Origin: CAYGGE01 sp966250865
GTDB taxonomy: Bacteria > Patescibacteriota > UBA1384 > CAYGGE01
Assembly: GCA_966250865.1 (NCBI GenBank)
Contig: CBINIT010000024.1
Coordinates: forward strand, 1-15,951
Direction: 5' to 3'
DNA length: 15,951 nt
In this document: positions 1 to 7,193 of the stretch, one piece after another
Layout: each line of letters opens with the position of its first letter
How positions within the stretch are numbered: the stretch's first letter is position 1
Made by a program: the position numbers and the translations under genes
Notes under the pieces: model-generated
The model's input: the letters and a program-made list of their open reading frames with translations, nothing else
Told to the model about the DNA's origin: nothing
Database searches by the model: none

Positions 1-2
1 CA

Positions 3-71
3 GTCCAGCCAACTCCAGTAGCCCCACCATCTGCTAAGCCCGAACAAAAGGAAACGCATGAAGCTGCTTGA
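3..71 (+). CDS. C-terminal tail of an upstream gene (5' end outside window)
   Basis: A frame that is open from the window edge ends at TGA (69-71) and overlaps the following permease gene by 14 bases. The 22 visible residues are rich in Pro, Ala, Lys and Glu, like a disordered C-terminal tail, and contain no domain. An MacB-type permease is often preceded by its ATP-binding subunit or by a membrane-fusion protein, so this tail could belong to either; that is inferred from context only. The overlap suggests translational coupling. The stretch is short, and an open frame of this length could occur by chance. Confidence 0.4.
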   Translation, partial: VQPTPVAPPSAKPEQKETHEAA

Positions 72-1233
72 TGTCTTTCGCATTGCTTTCCGTATGTTCA
101 AGACGAACATCCTTCGGAGTCTCCTGACAGTTTTTGGTATTGGTATTGCGATTAGCTTTATCGTCATCCTGATTGGCTTGGGCTATGGTGTTCAGAACAT
201 TACGGTCGGTTCGATTGTTGAATCCAAGACCTTGCTCTCACTCGATATTTTGCCAGATAACCGTGCCAATCTTATACTGACGGATAAGATCTTAAGCGAT
301 ATGCAGAAGATGAAAGGTATGGATAAGGTGAGTCCGGTAGTCAATACGGCTGGACAGGCGCAGTTAGGAGAAAAGCTAGCTGTGGTGAGCGTTACAGGAG
401 CCTTTAGTTCGTTTTTCCCTATGGAGGGCCTAGAGACCCAGTCTGGTAAGCTATATCAAGACACGGCTAAAGCAATTGTTATTACTCCCGGTGCTGCAGA
501 GCTGCTTGATATCAAGCTTGATAAGGCTATCGGTACGATCATCAAAGTAAATTATTCTGATCCTAATAACCAAAACATTTTAAAAACAACTGGTGAAGTC
601 GAAATTGTGGGTATTCTTAAGGAAGTTGATACGCCGGCAGTGTATATTCCCTATAGTATGATGACCGCTGATGGTCCGGTGAAAATCGCTCAGTTTAAGG
701 CTACGGCAAAAGATCGTGACTCAGTTGCTTCCATTTCAACTGCACTGGTCAAGCAAGGCTACCAGGTTGATAGCTTGCTTGACACTCTCGACCAAGCCAA
801 GACCATCTTCGGTTGGGTGACAGCCGGCTTGGCCATCTTCGGCACGATCTCGCTGATTGTTGCGGCTATCGGAATGTTTAACACGCTAACAATCGCTCTT
901 TTGGAACGTACCCGAGAGATCGGCATCATGAAGGCTATTGGTGTAACTGACAGAGCGGTTCAGCAGATCTTTCTTGCCGAGGCTTCAATGATCGGTTTTC
1001 TGGGAGGCGTTGCGGGGATCGGCATCGGTCTCGGTGTTGATAAGTCGTTGAGTATTACCTTGAACCAATTGGCCAAGTACTTTGACGGAACGGTTATTGA
1101 TGTCTTTCAATATCCGCGATTCTTCTTACTCAGTATGATGCTCTATCCCATTATCCTTGCTTTGCTCACAGGGCTTTACCCTGCCATCCGTGCTGCAAAA
1201 CTTAACCCACTTACTGCTTTGAGGTATGAATAA
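58..1233 (+). CDS. ABC transporter permease, MacB/FtsX family
   Basis: Predicted inner-membrane permease of 391 residues, a usual length for this family. The layout is typical: one N-terminal transmembrane helix (about residues 18-45), a large extracytoplasmic MacB-PCD-like domain (about 50-245), then three helices (about 255-285, 305-335 and 350-380) forming the FtsX domain. The FtsX signature is clear: RTREIGIMKAIG after the second helix, and the terminal LYPAIRAAKLNPLTALRYE. Family members act as a dimer with a LolD/MacB-type ATPase and move, or mechanically couple to, envelope substrates; the substrate cannot be read from sequence. The ATG is preceded by AAAAGGA with 5 nt spacing. The stop codon overlaps the next start (TAATG), so it is cotranscribed with the phosphoglycerate kinase gene, although the functions seem unrelated. 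Confidence 0.9.
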   Translation: MKLLDVFRIAFRMFKTNILRSLLTVFGIGIAISFIVILIGLGYGVQNITVGSIVESKTLLSLDILPDNRANLILTDKILSDMQKMKGMDKVSPVVNTAGQAQLGEKLAVVSVTGAFSSFFPMEGLETQSGKLYQDTAKAIVITPGAAELLDIKLDKAIGTIIKVNYSDPNNQNILKTTGEVEIVGILKEVDTPAVYIPYSMMTADGPVKIAQFKATAKDRDSVASISTALVKQGYQVDSLLDTLDQAKTIFGWVTAGLAIFGTISLIVAAIGMFNTLTIALLERTREIGIMKAIGVTDRAVQQIFLAEASMIGFLGGVAGIGIGLGVDKSLSITLNQLAKYFDGTVIDVFQYPRFFLLSMMLYPIILALLTGLYPAIRAAKLNPLTALRYE

Positions 1234-2345
1234 TGAGAGATGTTCAGTCGTTACGAGATCTTGAAGGTAAGTCGGTTCTCGTTCGCATCGATACGGATGT
1301 TGATCTCGACGGCAAAAAAGTCACCGATGATTCACGCTTGCGGGCTGCTCTCCCGACCATTCGCTACCTTGTTGGCGAGGGGGCGACGGTTACGCTGACC
1401 GGTCACATGGGACGTCCGAAAGGCAAAGTGGCTAAGGAGCTTTCGCTTGAACCGGTTGCTCATCAACTGGCGCATCTACTCATTCCGCACCATACAGTAC
1501 ATGCCGAAGAGGCTAAGTCCGAGAGTCCGGTTTTTGAAAAACAGTATCGTATTGCCAAGAATGTGACCTTGCTTGAAAATCTCCGTTTCGATCCCGGAGA
1601 AGAGGCGAATGAAGCCGAGTTTATTTCATTGCTCGCCAAAGGTCATGATTATTATGTCAATGAATCATTTGCGACGGCACACCGAAAGGCGGCATCGACT
1701 GTTGGTATCGCAAAAAAACTTCCTGCTGTTGCTGGACTTCGATTGATCGATGAGCTGGCTCACCTTGACATTGTGAAACATAGTCCTAAGGAGCCTTTTA
1801 CATTGATTGTCGGTGGCGCTAAAGCAGAAGAGAAGCTCGGCTTGATTGAGCAATTCTTGCCATCGGTCGATGCAGTGCTGACGGGTGGCGTGGTGGCGAA
1901 TATGCTGCTTGCCGCTTCGGGCACCGATGTAAGGCAGTCGCTTATTGAGCCCAGTCTCATGGATGCTGCAAAAAGAGTATTAAAACATGCTGATAGCCAA
2001 ATCGCTATGCCGCTTGATTATGTTTGGGATGGCGACCGGATCGCCGACATCGGTCGTGAGACGATTGAACTCTATACGAGCATCATTGAAGAGAGCGAAA
2101 CAGTCTTCTGGGCAGGGGATATGGGCGTTGCCGAGATTCCGGCCTTTGCTAAAGGAACGAAAGCCGTGGCTGAGGCGATCGCTGCACCGCACGAAGGGGT
2201 GCGCATGGTAGGCGGTGGTGACACGGCAGCTGCGCTCAAAGAACTGGGGCTATTAAAGAAGATTGATTTTGTCTCAACTGGTGGGGGAGCAGCCCTCGAA
2301 TATCTTGCTGGGAAGAAATTGCCTGGCCTTGAAGTGCTCAATTAG
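1233..2345 (+). CDS. pgk: Phosphoglycerate kinase (divergent)
   Basis: Glycolytic enzyme converting 1,3-bisphosphoglycerate + ADP to 3-phosphoglycerate + ATP in the cytoplasm. It has 370 residues, slightly short for the family (about 390-415). Recognisable blocks run the full length: TDDSRLRAALPTI (31-43), GHMGRPKG (57-64), LLENLRFDPGEEAN (113-126), AHRKAASTVGIAKKLPAVAGL (149-169), GGAKAEEKLG (194-203), GVAEIPAFAKGTKAVAEAIA (298-317), GGGDTAAA (327-334) and STGGGAALE (348-356). The basic residues that bind 3-PG (H58, R61, R118, R151) and K197 are kept. Two signatures are changed: RVDFNVP reads RIDTDVD (18-24), and WNGPMGVFE reads WAGDMGVAE (293-301). The ATG overlaps the permease stop by one base. 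A catalytically altered paralogue is possible, but kinase is still the best call. Confidence 0.88.
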   Translation: MRDVQSLRDLEGKSVLVRIDTDVDLDGKKVTDDSRLRAALPTIRYLVGEGATVTLTGHMGRPKGKVAKELSLEPVAHQLAHLLIPHHTVHAEEAKSESPVFEKQYRIAKNVTLLENLRFDPGEEANEAEFISLLAKGHDYYVNESFATAHRKAASTVGIAKKLPAVAGLRLIDELAHLDIVKHSPKEPFTLIVGGAKAEEKLGLIEQFLPSVDAVLTGGVVANMLLAASGTDVRQSLIEPSLMDAAKRVLKHADSQIAMPLDYVWDGDRIADIGRETIELYTSIIEESETVFWAGDMGVAEIPAFAKGTKAVAEAIAAPHEGVRMVGGGDTAAALKELGLLKKIDFVSTGGGAALEYLAGKKLPGLEVLN

Positions 2346-2346
2346 G

Positions 2347-2375
2347 TTGAAAAAATACCAATCCCAGTGTATAGT
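2347..2375 (+). promoter_or_regulatory. Sigma-70-type promoter for the hotdog gene
   Basis: TTGAAA (2347-2352), a 17-nt spacer and TATAGT (2370-2375) match the housekeeping promoter consensus well. Predicted transcription start is near 2382, giving a leader of about 64 nt. It begins 2 bases after the pgk stop codon, so the hotdog gene can be expressed independently of the upstream operon. Confidence 0.7.
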
Positions 2376-2398
2376 TACGGTGCTCTGAAGACGGCAGC

Positions 2399-2426
2399 GC
2401 GTCCGTCGTCAGACGGCGCCTTTTTT
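2399..2426 (+). terminator. Intrinsic terminator / possible attenuator in the hotdog leader
   Basis: GCG-T-CCGTC (2399-2407) pairs with GACGGCGC (2412-2419), with a single bulged T and a GTCA loop, and is followed by TTTTTT (2421-2426). This is a good rho-independent terminator shape. It ends the permease-pgk operon, but it also lies downstream of the 2347-2375 promoter and 19 nt before the hotdog start codon, so transcripts from that promoter must read through it. Confidence 0.7.
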
Positions 2427-2445
2427 AGTGAGTGAGGGTCTTTCG

Positions 2446-3360
2446 ATGACTGTTACTGACACTACTTATCAGCCGCTTGCACTCAGCAAGCTGCTGTTCA
2501 GTCCGGACTTCCTCTTCCTTCCTGAGAGTTACTACATCTCGGGTCATGAGATCTCCGCAGAGGTAGTGGCGCCGAGCGATCCCCGCTGGCTTTCGGCTGG
2601 AGAAGGGACGGCCGTCTCGGATCACTGGGCCATGGAGTTATCGACGCGTCTTATGCTGGAGCACTCCGCTGCTATCCAGCACGGGCGTAGCGTCATTCGC
2701 GTCCCGGTGCTCATGGGAGTCCCTCGCTGGAGGGTCCATCGCCTAATTCCGCCAGGCGCTATGGTGGAGGCCTACGCCTTCATTGAAGACCCTAAGCCTA
2801 CTGCGGTCAGCAGCCGACGTACTGGCTTCGTCCAGTTGCGAAGCGGTTCAAAGATGCTGGCGACTGGCGAAGTGTTCGGCTGTCTTACTCGGCAGAATAT
2901 GCTGGGCTTTCAGCTTACTGAACAGCCTAATTGTCAGCCTGGCGCTGACTGGAATGTCGATATCCACTCGCTGGCGTACCCCCCAACCGACCAACTGAAG
3001 GAGCCTGACCTGACCGCAGGGGCAACCATCCCACAGCACCCCTTCTGGTTGGGGCGTCACTTCAACGGCAAGGCCATCGCACCGGGTTCCGTTATCCTCG
3101 ACTATGCCGCCAAGGCATTGACAGGACTGGCTAGCCTTGGCCAGCCAGAGGAGCTACCTGCTTTATGGGGACTCAGCGACGTTAGGGATTGGCAAGTGCT
3201 CGAAACTGCCGAACCTAAGGACAGGCTGCGTATCACTGCTGACCGACTTGAACTCGGTGACGAGCATATCGGTGGCCTGATGACTGTGTCGAAGGCCACT
3301 CCAGCCGGCCAGTGCAATATCGCGAAGGGCTATCTGGCCGTAAGGCCGAGAAAGGAATAG
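2446..3360 (+). CDS. Tandem hotdog-fold protein, FabA/FabZ-dehydratase-like
   Basis: I infer two hotdog domains in 304 residues (about 15-150 and 190-303). The second carries HFNGKAIAPGSVILD (205-219), which matches the active-site helix region of beta-hydroxyacyl-ACP dehydratases (FabA: H-F-x-G-x-P-V-M-P-G-x-x-x-x-D). The catalytic-type His205 and Asp219 are 14 residues apart, as in FabA; FabZ has Glu at the second site. The first half shows the pattern of the rest of the fold (PPGAMVEAYAFIED, then ATGEVFG at 140-146) but no matching His-Phe-x-Gly motif. A dehydratase, or a related thioester-binding role, on ACP- or CoA-linked acyl or polyketide chains is plausible; no fatty-acid gene is nearby. 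I chose ATG 2446 over GTG 2428 because GAGGG (2434-2438) is well placed for the ATG. Composition differs by eye from neighbours, and the gene has its own promoter. Confidence 0.7.
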   Translation: MTVTDTTYQPLALSKLLFSPDFLFLPESYYISGHEISAEVVAPSDPRWLSAGEGTAVSDHWAMELSTRLMLEHSAAIQHGRSVIRVPVLMGVPRWRVHRLIPPGAMVEAYAFIEDPKPTAVSSRRTGFVQLRSGSKMLATGEVFGCLTRQNMLGFQLTEQPNCQPGADWNVDIHSLAYPPTDQLKEPDLTAGATIPQHPFWLGRHFNGKAIAPGSVILDYAAKALTGLASLGQPEELPALWGLSDVRDWQVLETAEPKDRLRITADRLELGDEHIGGLMTVSKATPAGQCNIAKGYLAVRPRKE

Positions 3361-3380
3361 GTTAACTGACAGGTGTCAGC

Positions 3381-3408
3381 AGGGCGGTGCGCACTCGTGC
3401 ACCGCCCT
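3381..3408 (+). terminator. GC-rich 3' hairpin after the hotdog gene
   Basis: AGGGCGGTGC (3381-3390) and GCACCGCCCT (3399-3408) form a perfect 10-bp stem with an 8-nt loop, 20 nt after the stop codon. A smaller hairpin, CTGACAGGTGTCAG (3366-3379), precedes it. The downstream sequence (GACTGCTTTCATT) is only weakly T-rich, so this may be a poor intrinsic terminator or a 3'-end-stabilising hairpin. Confidence 0.5.
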
Positions 3409-3419
3409 GACTGCTTTCA

Positions 3420-3448
3420 TTGACCAATTACTCCATATCTGATAGTAT
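3420..3448 (+). promoter_or_regulatory. Probable promoter for trigger factor
   Basis: TTGACC (3420-3425), a 17-nt spacer and TAGTAT (3443-3448). Predicted start is near 3455, so the inverted-repeat element at 3472-3574 would lie inside the 5' leader. The -10 box is imperfect. Confidence 0.5.
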
Positions 3449-3471
3449 TGAACCTGATATTTACATTATTT

Positions 3472-3574
3472 TGTCATTCCCGACAGAAGCGTCAGCATTT
3501 TGATCGGGAATCGGTTTGTTTGATGATAACCGATCTTCGATCCGGAGCGCTATCGCTTCCGGTCAAGGATGACA
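3472..3574 (+). repeat. REP/MITE-like inverted-repeat element
   Basis: The ends are complementary: TGTCATTCC (3472-3480) and GGATGACA (3567-3574), with one extra base in the left end. Inside are three further dyads: ATTCCCGA / TCGGGAAT (3476-3483 / 3504-3511), ATCGGT / ACCGAT (3510-3515 / 3529-3534) and CCGGAGCG / CGCTTCCGG (3542-3549 / 3554-3562). Elements starting TGTCATTCCC and ending in GGATGACA are a common style of dispersed bacterial palindromic repeat. It fills almost the whole trigger factor leader and stops 19 nt before the start codon. Only one copy is in the window, so its dispersed nature is inferred. Confidence 0.65.
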
Positions 3575-3592
3575 CCCTCGGGAAAGGTTTCT

Positions 3593-4546
3593 ATGGAAAC
3601 AAAGATTGAAAAACTGCCAAAGTCACGTGTTCGACTGACGATTACGGTTCCGGCAGACAAAATTGCTGAGCACTACGAAACAGCAGTCAAAAAAGTAAGT
3701 GAACACGTTGAAATTAAGGGCTTCCGTAAGGGTCATGCCCCCAAGGGTCTGGTCATCCAAAAAGCTGGCAATGGCACCGTTTTGAATGAAATGCTCGATC
3801 TCATTTTGCCAGACACCTACTACGGTGCGTTGGCCGATCATAAGGATATTGTTCCGGTTGCTCAGCCTGCTGTCGACGTCAAGAAGATGGAAGGGCTGAC
3901 CGACGACAATCTCGTTCCGACTGAAATTGTCTACACCGCCGAAGTCGATGTGATGCCTGAAGTAAAGCTCGGCGACTACAAGAAGATCCGCGTTCGACCC
4001 AAGAAGGTTGAAGACAAGATCGATAAGAAAGAAATTGATGGCACGATCGATGAGCTCAAGAAACTCTACGGTGAAGAGGAGTGGCTCAAAGTTGGTCAGT
4101 TTAAAGATGAAGAAGAGGCTCGCAAAGCCGTTGAAGAAAATATCCGCCAGCAAAAGATCTTCCAGGCACAGAGCGACACCTACGACATGATTATCGAAGA
4201 GGCCTTAAAGAAGGCGAAGCTTGAAGTTCCAGAAGCCTTCATCCACAATGAGATTCACCGCATGGAACGACAGGTTGAAATGCAGGCTAAGGCCTATGGC
4301 ATGACCTTCGACGACTGGTTGAAGGGTGAGAACATGAGTCACGAAGATTTCCACACCAAGTACCATGAGCAGGCCGAAAAAGCAGCCAAGGTAGGAATGA
4401 TTCTTGGTAAGATCGCTGAAGAAGAGGGCATTGATCCTTCCCAGAACGATGCCAGTCGTCTCGTGCTCGAGAAGCTCTATGTCATGGCTGTTTCTGAAAA
4501 AGATCGTCAGGCGCTTACGCCAAAGACTGAGGAAAAAGCGAGCTAG
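3593..4546 (+). CDS. tig: Trigger factor lacking the PPIase domain
   Basis: Ribosome-associated chaperone that receives nascent chains at the exit tunnel. The N-terminal ribosome-binding domain (about 1-118) carries the signature loop GFRKGHAPKGLV (43-54; family GFRxGxxP). A linker (KLGDYKKIRV, 125-134) leads directly into the helical C-terminal chaperone domain (about 140-317), including LEVPEAFIHNEIHRM (210-224). The FKBP-like peptidyl-prolyl isomerase domain usually inserted after about residue 150 is absent: the protein has 317 residues against about 430 in full-length family members, and no frameshift is needed to explain it. ATG 3593 is preferred over ATG 3569 because GGAAAGG (3581-3587) is placed correctly for it, and the extra N-terminal residues would fall in the repeat element. 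No terminator separates it from the next gene. Confidence 0.9.
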   Translation: METKIEKLPKSRVRLTITVPADKIAEHYETAVKKVSEHVEIKGFRKGHAPKGLVIQKAGNGTVLNEMLDLILPDTYYGALADHKDIVPVAQPAVDVKKMEGLTDDNLVPTEIVYTAEVDVMPEVKLGDYKKIRVRPKKVEDKIDKKEIDGTIDELKKLYGEEEWLKVGQFKDEEEARKAVEENIRQQKIFQAQSDTYDMIIEEALKKAKLEVPEAFIHNEIHRMERQVEMQAKAYGMTFDDWLKGENMSHEDFHTKYHEQAEKAAKVGMILGKIAEEEGIDPSQNDASRLVLEKLYVMAVSEKDRQALTPKTEEKAS

Positions 4547-4555
4547 CGCACCCAG

Positions 4556-4584
4556 TTGCGTTATGCTACAGTAGTTGTTACGAT
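4556..4584 (+). promoter_or_regulatory. Possible internal promoter before the 150-aa membrane protein
   Basis: TTGCGT (4556-4561), a 17-nt spacer and TACGAT (4579-4584). It starts 10 nt after the trigger factor stop. The downstream gene may be expressed both from here and by read-through. Confidence 0.45.
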
Positions 4585-4613
4585 AGTAGCAAGACAAATA
4601 GAGGAGGAATTGC

Positions 4614-5066
4614 ATGAACGCAAAGAGTGTCGTTTCAATCATCGTCATTGTCGTCGTTCTAGGTCTTATTGCCTGGTTCGTAACGGCTAATGACTTACTG
4701 CCTGGTCGAAAATCAGCAGACAATAGTAAGTCGAGTGGCCTCCAGGCCGTCTTCCTCACCAACGGTCAAGTCTACTTTGGTGAATTCAAGGAAGGTGGCG
4801 ACTACTCAACGCTGACCGACGTCTATTACCTCCAGCTCGCGCAATCACCACAGCCTGGTGATAAGAAAGATAGCAATGAGCAGCCACAGATCTCACTCGT
4901 CAAACTTGGCAATGAACTTCACGCCCCAGTCGACGAGATGAAGATCAACAACGATCACATCTTGTTTATTGAAGACATGAAATCGAGCGCCAAAGTTGTT
5001 GAAGCCATTGAAAAGTACCGAACCGATGGTCCAAGCGCTCAAGCTACCGCCACGCCAACACCGTAA
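4614..5066 (+). CDS. Small membrane-anchored protein of a CPR-associated hypothetical family
   Basis: 150 residues. One N-terminal transmembrane helix (about 5-25) is followed by a short charged linker and an extracytoplasmic domain of about 100 residues (LQAVFLTNGQVYFGEF, then DVYYLQLAQ, then QISLVKLGNELHAPVDEM and HILFIEDMK), ending in a low-complexity Ala/Thr/Pro tail. I associate this pattern with short hypothetical proteins from Patescibacteria, from memory and without a search. Function is unknown. It has an excellent ribosome-binding site (GAGGAGGAA, 5 nt before the ATG), so good translation is expected. It follows trigger factor by 67 nt and ends at a strong terminator, so the two may form one transcription unit, though nothing shows a shared function. 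Confidence 0.8.
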   Translation: MNAKSVVSIIVIVVVLGLIAWFVTANDLLPGRKSADNSKSSGLQAVFLTNGQVYFGEFKEGGDYSTLTDVYYLQLAQSPQPGDKKDSNEQPQISLVKLGNELHAPVDEMKINNDHILFIEDMKSSAKVVEAIEKYRTDGPSAQATATPTP

Positions 5067-5080
5067 ACATACTGCAAGAT

Positions 5081-5120
5081 ACAAAGAGAAAACCGCCTGC
5101 AAGGGCGGTTTTCTCTTTGT
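5081..5120. terminator. Bidirectional intrinsic terminator
   Basis: ACAAAGAGAAAACCGCC (5081-5097) is the exact complement of GGCGGTTTTCTCTTTGT (5104-5120), a 17-bp stem with a 6-nt loop. T-rich on both strands, it serves the plus-strand 150-aa gene and the convergent minus-strand membrane protein gene. Confidence 0.92.
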
Positions 5121-5144
5121 GCTAAATCTACGAGACGAAGCTGG

Positions 5145-7100
5145 CTACTCCACTTTCAATAGTTTGTACTGTCCGAACTCGAGGACGGTAGGGAAGCGAG
5201 TAGTGAGCGCTTCAGTTGCTGCTTTATATTTACTCACTTCTTTTGGACCAAGTGTAATGTAATCAATACCCTTGCTTTTGATCAGCTGCTCGCCTTGAGG
5301 GCTAAGCTGATACATTGCTTCTAACTCTTTCTGACGCCCTGACCACTCAAAGCCATAGGTCCAGAGCCAACCTTCATAGCCCATATACATGCGGCGGCCG
5401 GAAACAGTCGTCATAGCATGATCGTGGTCAGTCGCGGCGATAAAGAGCGCATTAGGCTCTTGGTAGGTAGCCGCTTTTACTTGTTTCGCGAATTGAATGT
5501 CATCGGCGCTGGTGAGCTGGATGCCGCCAGTACGAGCCGAAACCGTTACCGAAAGCGCATCGGCGAGTCCTGCTCCAGTCATCAACAACGTGCCGATAAT
5601 GACTAACGGTAAAGCTAGACGAGGCAGTTTGGCGAAGAGTACGGCAATCGGAATGGCCCACAGGATGTACCAGTAGGTGAGGAGCTTTAGGTTGTCGTAT
5701 TGCCATGGTTGGAAGCTCACGAAGTTGCCAATAACGAAGATGACGAGCCCAGCGAGCATTAACCCCAGGTAGCGACGATGCAGCAGGCCGCCAATACTGC
5801 CCAAGATGAAGAGCTGTCCGGTGTTACGGAGCCACCAAAGCAGCGGATTGACTGGATCTTCTTGTCGAGGGACCCACCACTTAATTGGGTGAATGAATGA
5901 GTTAGTGGCGCTAGGATCAAAGACGAAGAGGAAAAGAAAAATACTACCGATGCCAACCGCCGGCAGAAGCACCCACGCTGCGTCGATGAGATGTTCACGA
6001 AGTGATCGCTTGTGCTTAGCCTTGGATCGGGCAAGCAAAGGGAGTGCAGTTATGCCAAAGAGGGTAGGAACGATGAGGCCTAAGGCAACGAAGGAGTGGG
6101 TGTGGATGAGGGGGAGAATACCGAAGAGTAAACCGGCAAAGAGGAGGGTCTTTCGATGAACCGTCTTTCCTTGAACGCTTTGCCAAATAGTCATCAATAT
6201 AAATAGCGCTAGTGGTATGCCGGCTAAGAAGGCGCGTTGGGGGAAAAACTCGCTCATGATGAAGTTCATGAACCAAATACCACTATTGACCGACTGACCG
6301 GCTTCTCGCATGTCGGTGTAGAGCTGTGGGCTGTAGGCGCTGGCATCCCAGAAGAAGTGACCGGCCAGCAGGTCTTTGACTAAGAAATAGATGCCCATAC
6401 CACCAGAGAGTAGGACGAAATAGGTGAAGAAGACGCCGGCTCTTCGGCTATTCGTCAGCTTCCGTCCTACGCTATAGAGTAGGCCCGGTAGGGTTGTAAA
6501 CAGCAGCATAGTCGGCCAAGTGAGTGATCGGTCGAGCGGGAGGTTGAGACGCTGGAGGATGGCTGAGAGGAAACTTGAGAGGTAGGGGTAGCGCCATTCG
6601 GTTCCGGCATACAGTGGGTTGTCGAGCGAGATGGCGTCGCGAGCGGCAAAGTAGGTACTGTTGCGCAGATGCACTGCCCAGTCGCCCCAGACATTGATCC
6701 AGCCGGCAATGAGATTGCCTTCACGGAAGAAGAGGAGGTAGGGGATGGTGATCAGGCTATAGATAAGCCAAGGAAGAAGGACGATGGTCCAGGCCCAAAA
6801 ATCCTGAGGGTTGAGAGTGTGCCAGCGTTCTTTTGCTTCACGGGCAATGGCTCGAAGATTTTTGCCTCGATTCAAGTATTCAAGACAGTAAATACTGGCT
6901 GTACTACACGAGATAATAAGCGCAATGTCCTGTTGTCGGATACCGTAGGTGAGTATGAACGTCCAGAATGTGAGGAGCATGACGCCGAGCGGCAGCGACC
7001 AGATAATCAGTTCTTCAAAGTCTAGCTGAAACTTGCTTCGTCGTAAGGTCACGAAGCCAACGACCCATCCTAAGAGAAAAAAGAGAAGACTCGCAATCAT
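5145..7100 (-). CDS. Polytopic membrane protein, GT-C glycosyltransferase-like
   Basis: 651 residues with about 11-13 predicted transmembrane helices across the first 500, then a soluble C-terminal domain. After the third or fourth helix comes a loop with WGDWAVHL (138-145), NPLYAG (161-166) and YPYLSSFLSA (171-180). This resembles the first extracytoplasmic loop of GT-C enzymes, where an acidic residue (here D140) is catalytic. The C-terminal part has a conserved-looking SGRRMYMGYEGWLWTYG (567-583) and a final ALTTRFPTVLEFGQYKLLKV block. GT-C proteins use polyprenyl-phosphate-linked sugars as donors; the acceptor cannot be read. It is divergent from the next GT-C-like gene with a 93-nt spacer. 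The ATG has GAGAG about 8 nt upstream. A non-enzymatic membrane protein cannot be excluded. Confidence 0.65.
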   Translation of the reverse strand: MIASLLFFLLGWVVGFVTLRRSKFQLDFEELIIWSLPLGVMLLTFWTFILTYGIRQQDIALIISCSTASIYCLEYLNRGKNLRAIAREAKERWHTLNPQDFWAWTIVLLPWLIYSLITIPYLLFFREGNLIAGWINVWGDWAVHLRNSTYFAARDAISLDNPLYAGTEWRYPYLSSFLSAILQRLNLPLDRSLTWPTMLLFTTLPGLLYSVGRKLTNSRRAGVFFTYFVLLSGGMGIYFLVKDLLAGHFFWDASAYSPQLYTDMREAGQSVNSGIWFMNFIMSEFFPQRAFLAGIPLALFILMTIWQSVQGKTVHRKTLLFAGLLFGILPLIHTHSFVALGLIVPTLFGITALPLLARSKAKHKRSLREHLIDAAWVLLPAVGIGSIFLFLFVFDPSATNSFIHPIKWWVPRQEDPVNPLLWWLRNTGQLFILGSIGGLLHRRYLGLMLAGLVIFVIGNFVSFQPWQYDNLKLLTYWYILWAIPIAVLFAKLPRLALPLVIIGTLLMTGAGLADALSVTVSARTGGIQLTSADDIQFAKQVKAATYQEPNALFIAATDHDHAMTTVSGRRMYMGYEGWLWTYGFEWSGRQKELEAMYQLSPQGEQLIKSKGIDYITLGPKEVSKYKAATEALTTRFPTVLEFGQYKLLKVE

Positions 7101-7145
7101 AGCACTATTCTCTCAAAAAAGAGGTGAGGCGTATACTGGCCGTGC

Positions 7146-7174
7146 TTTACAAGGCTTTTCTTCCTGGGTATAGT
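7146..7174 (+). promoter_or_regulatory. Sigma-70-type promoter for the second GT-C-like gene
   Basis: TTTACA (7146-7151), a 17-nt spacer and TATAGT (7169-7174), giving a short leader to the GTG start at 7194. It lies in the divergent spacer; I found no equally good promoter for the minus-strand gene. Confidence 0.65.
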
Positions 7175-7193
7175 CAGTAAAGGAGCGCATACG

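Noticed and set aside
3361..3592. tRNA gene in the spacer before trigger factor
   Set aside because: The helices there are explained by the 3' hairpin and the repeat element; no T-arm or cloverleaf could be drawn.
3623..4153. 176-codon open frame on the minus strand inside trigger factor
   Set aside because: Fully antisense to a well-supported gene, without ribosome-binding site or recognisable domain; its hydrophobic, Phe-rich translation is what reversed Lys/Glu codons give.
4205..4762. 185-codon minus-strand frame spanning the trigger factor end and the next gene's start
   Set aside because: It overlaps two convincing genes and a promoter in antisense, and its composition is that of a shadow frame.
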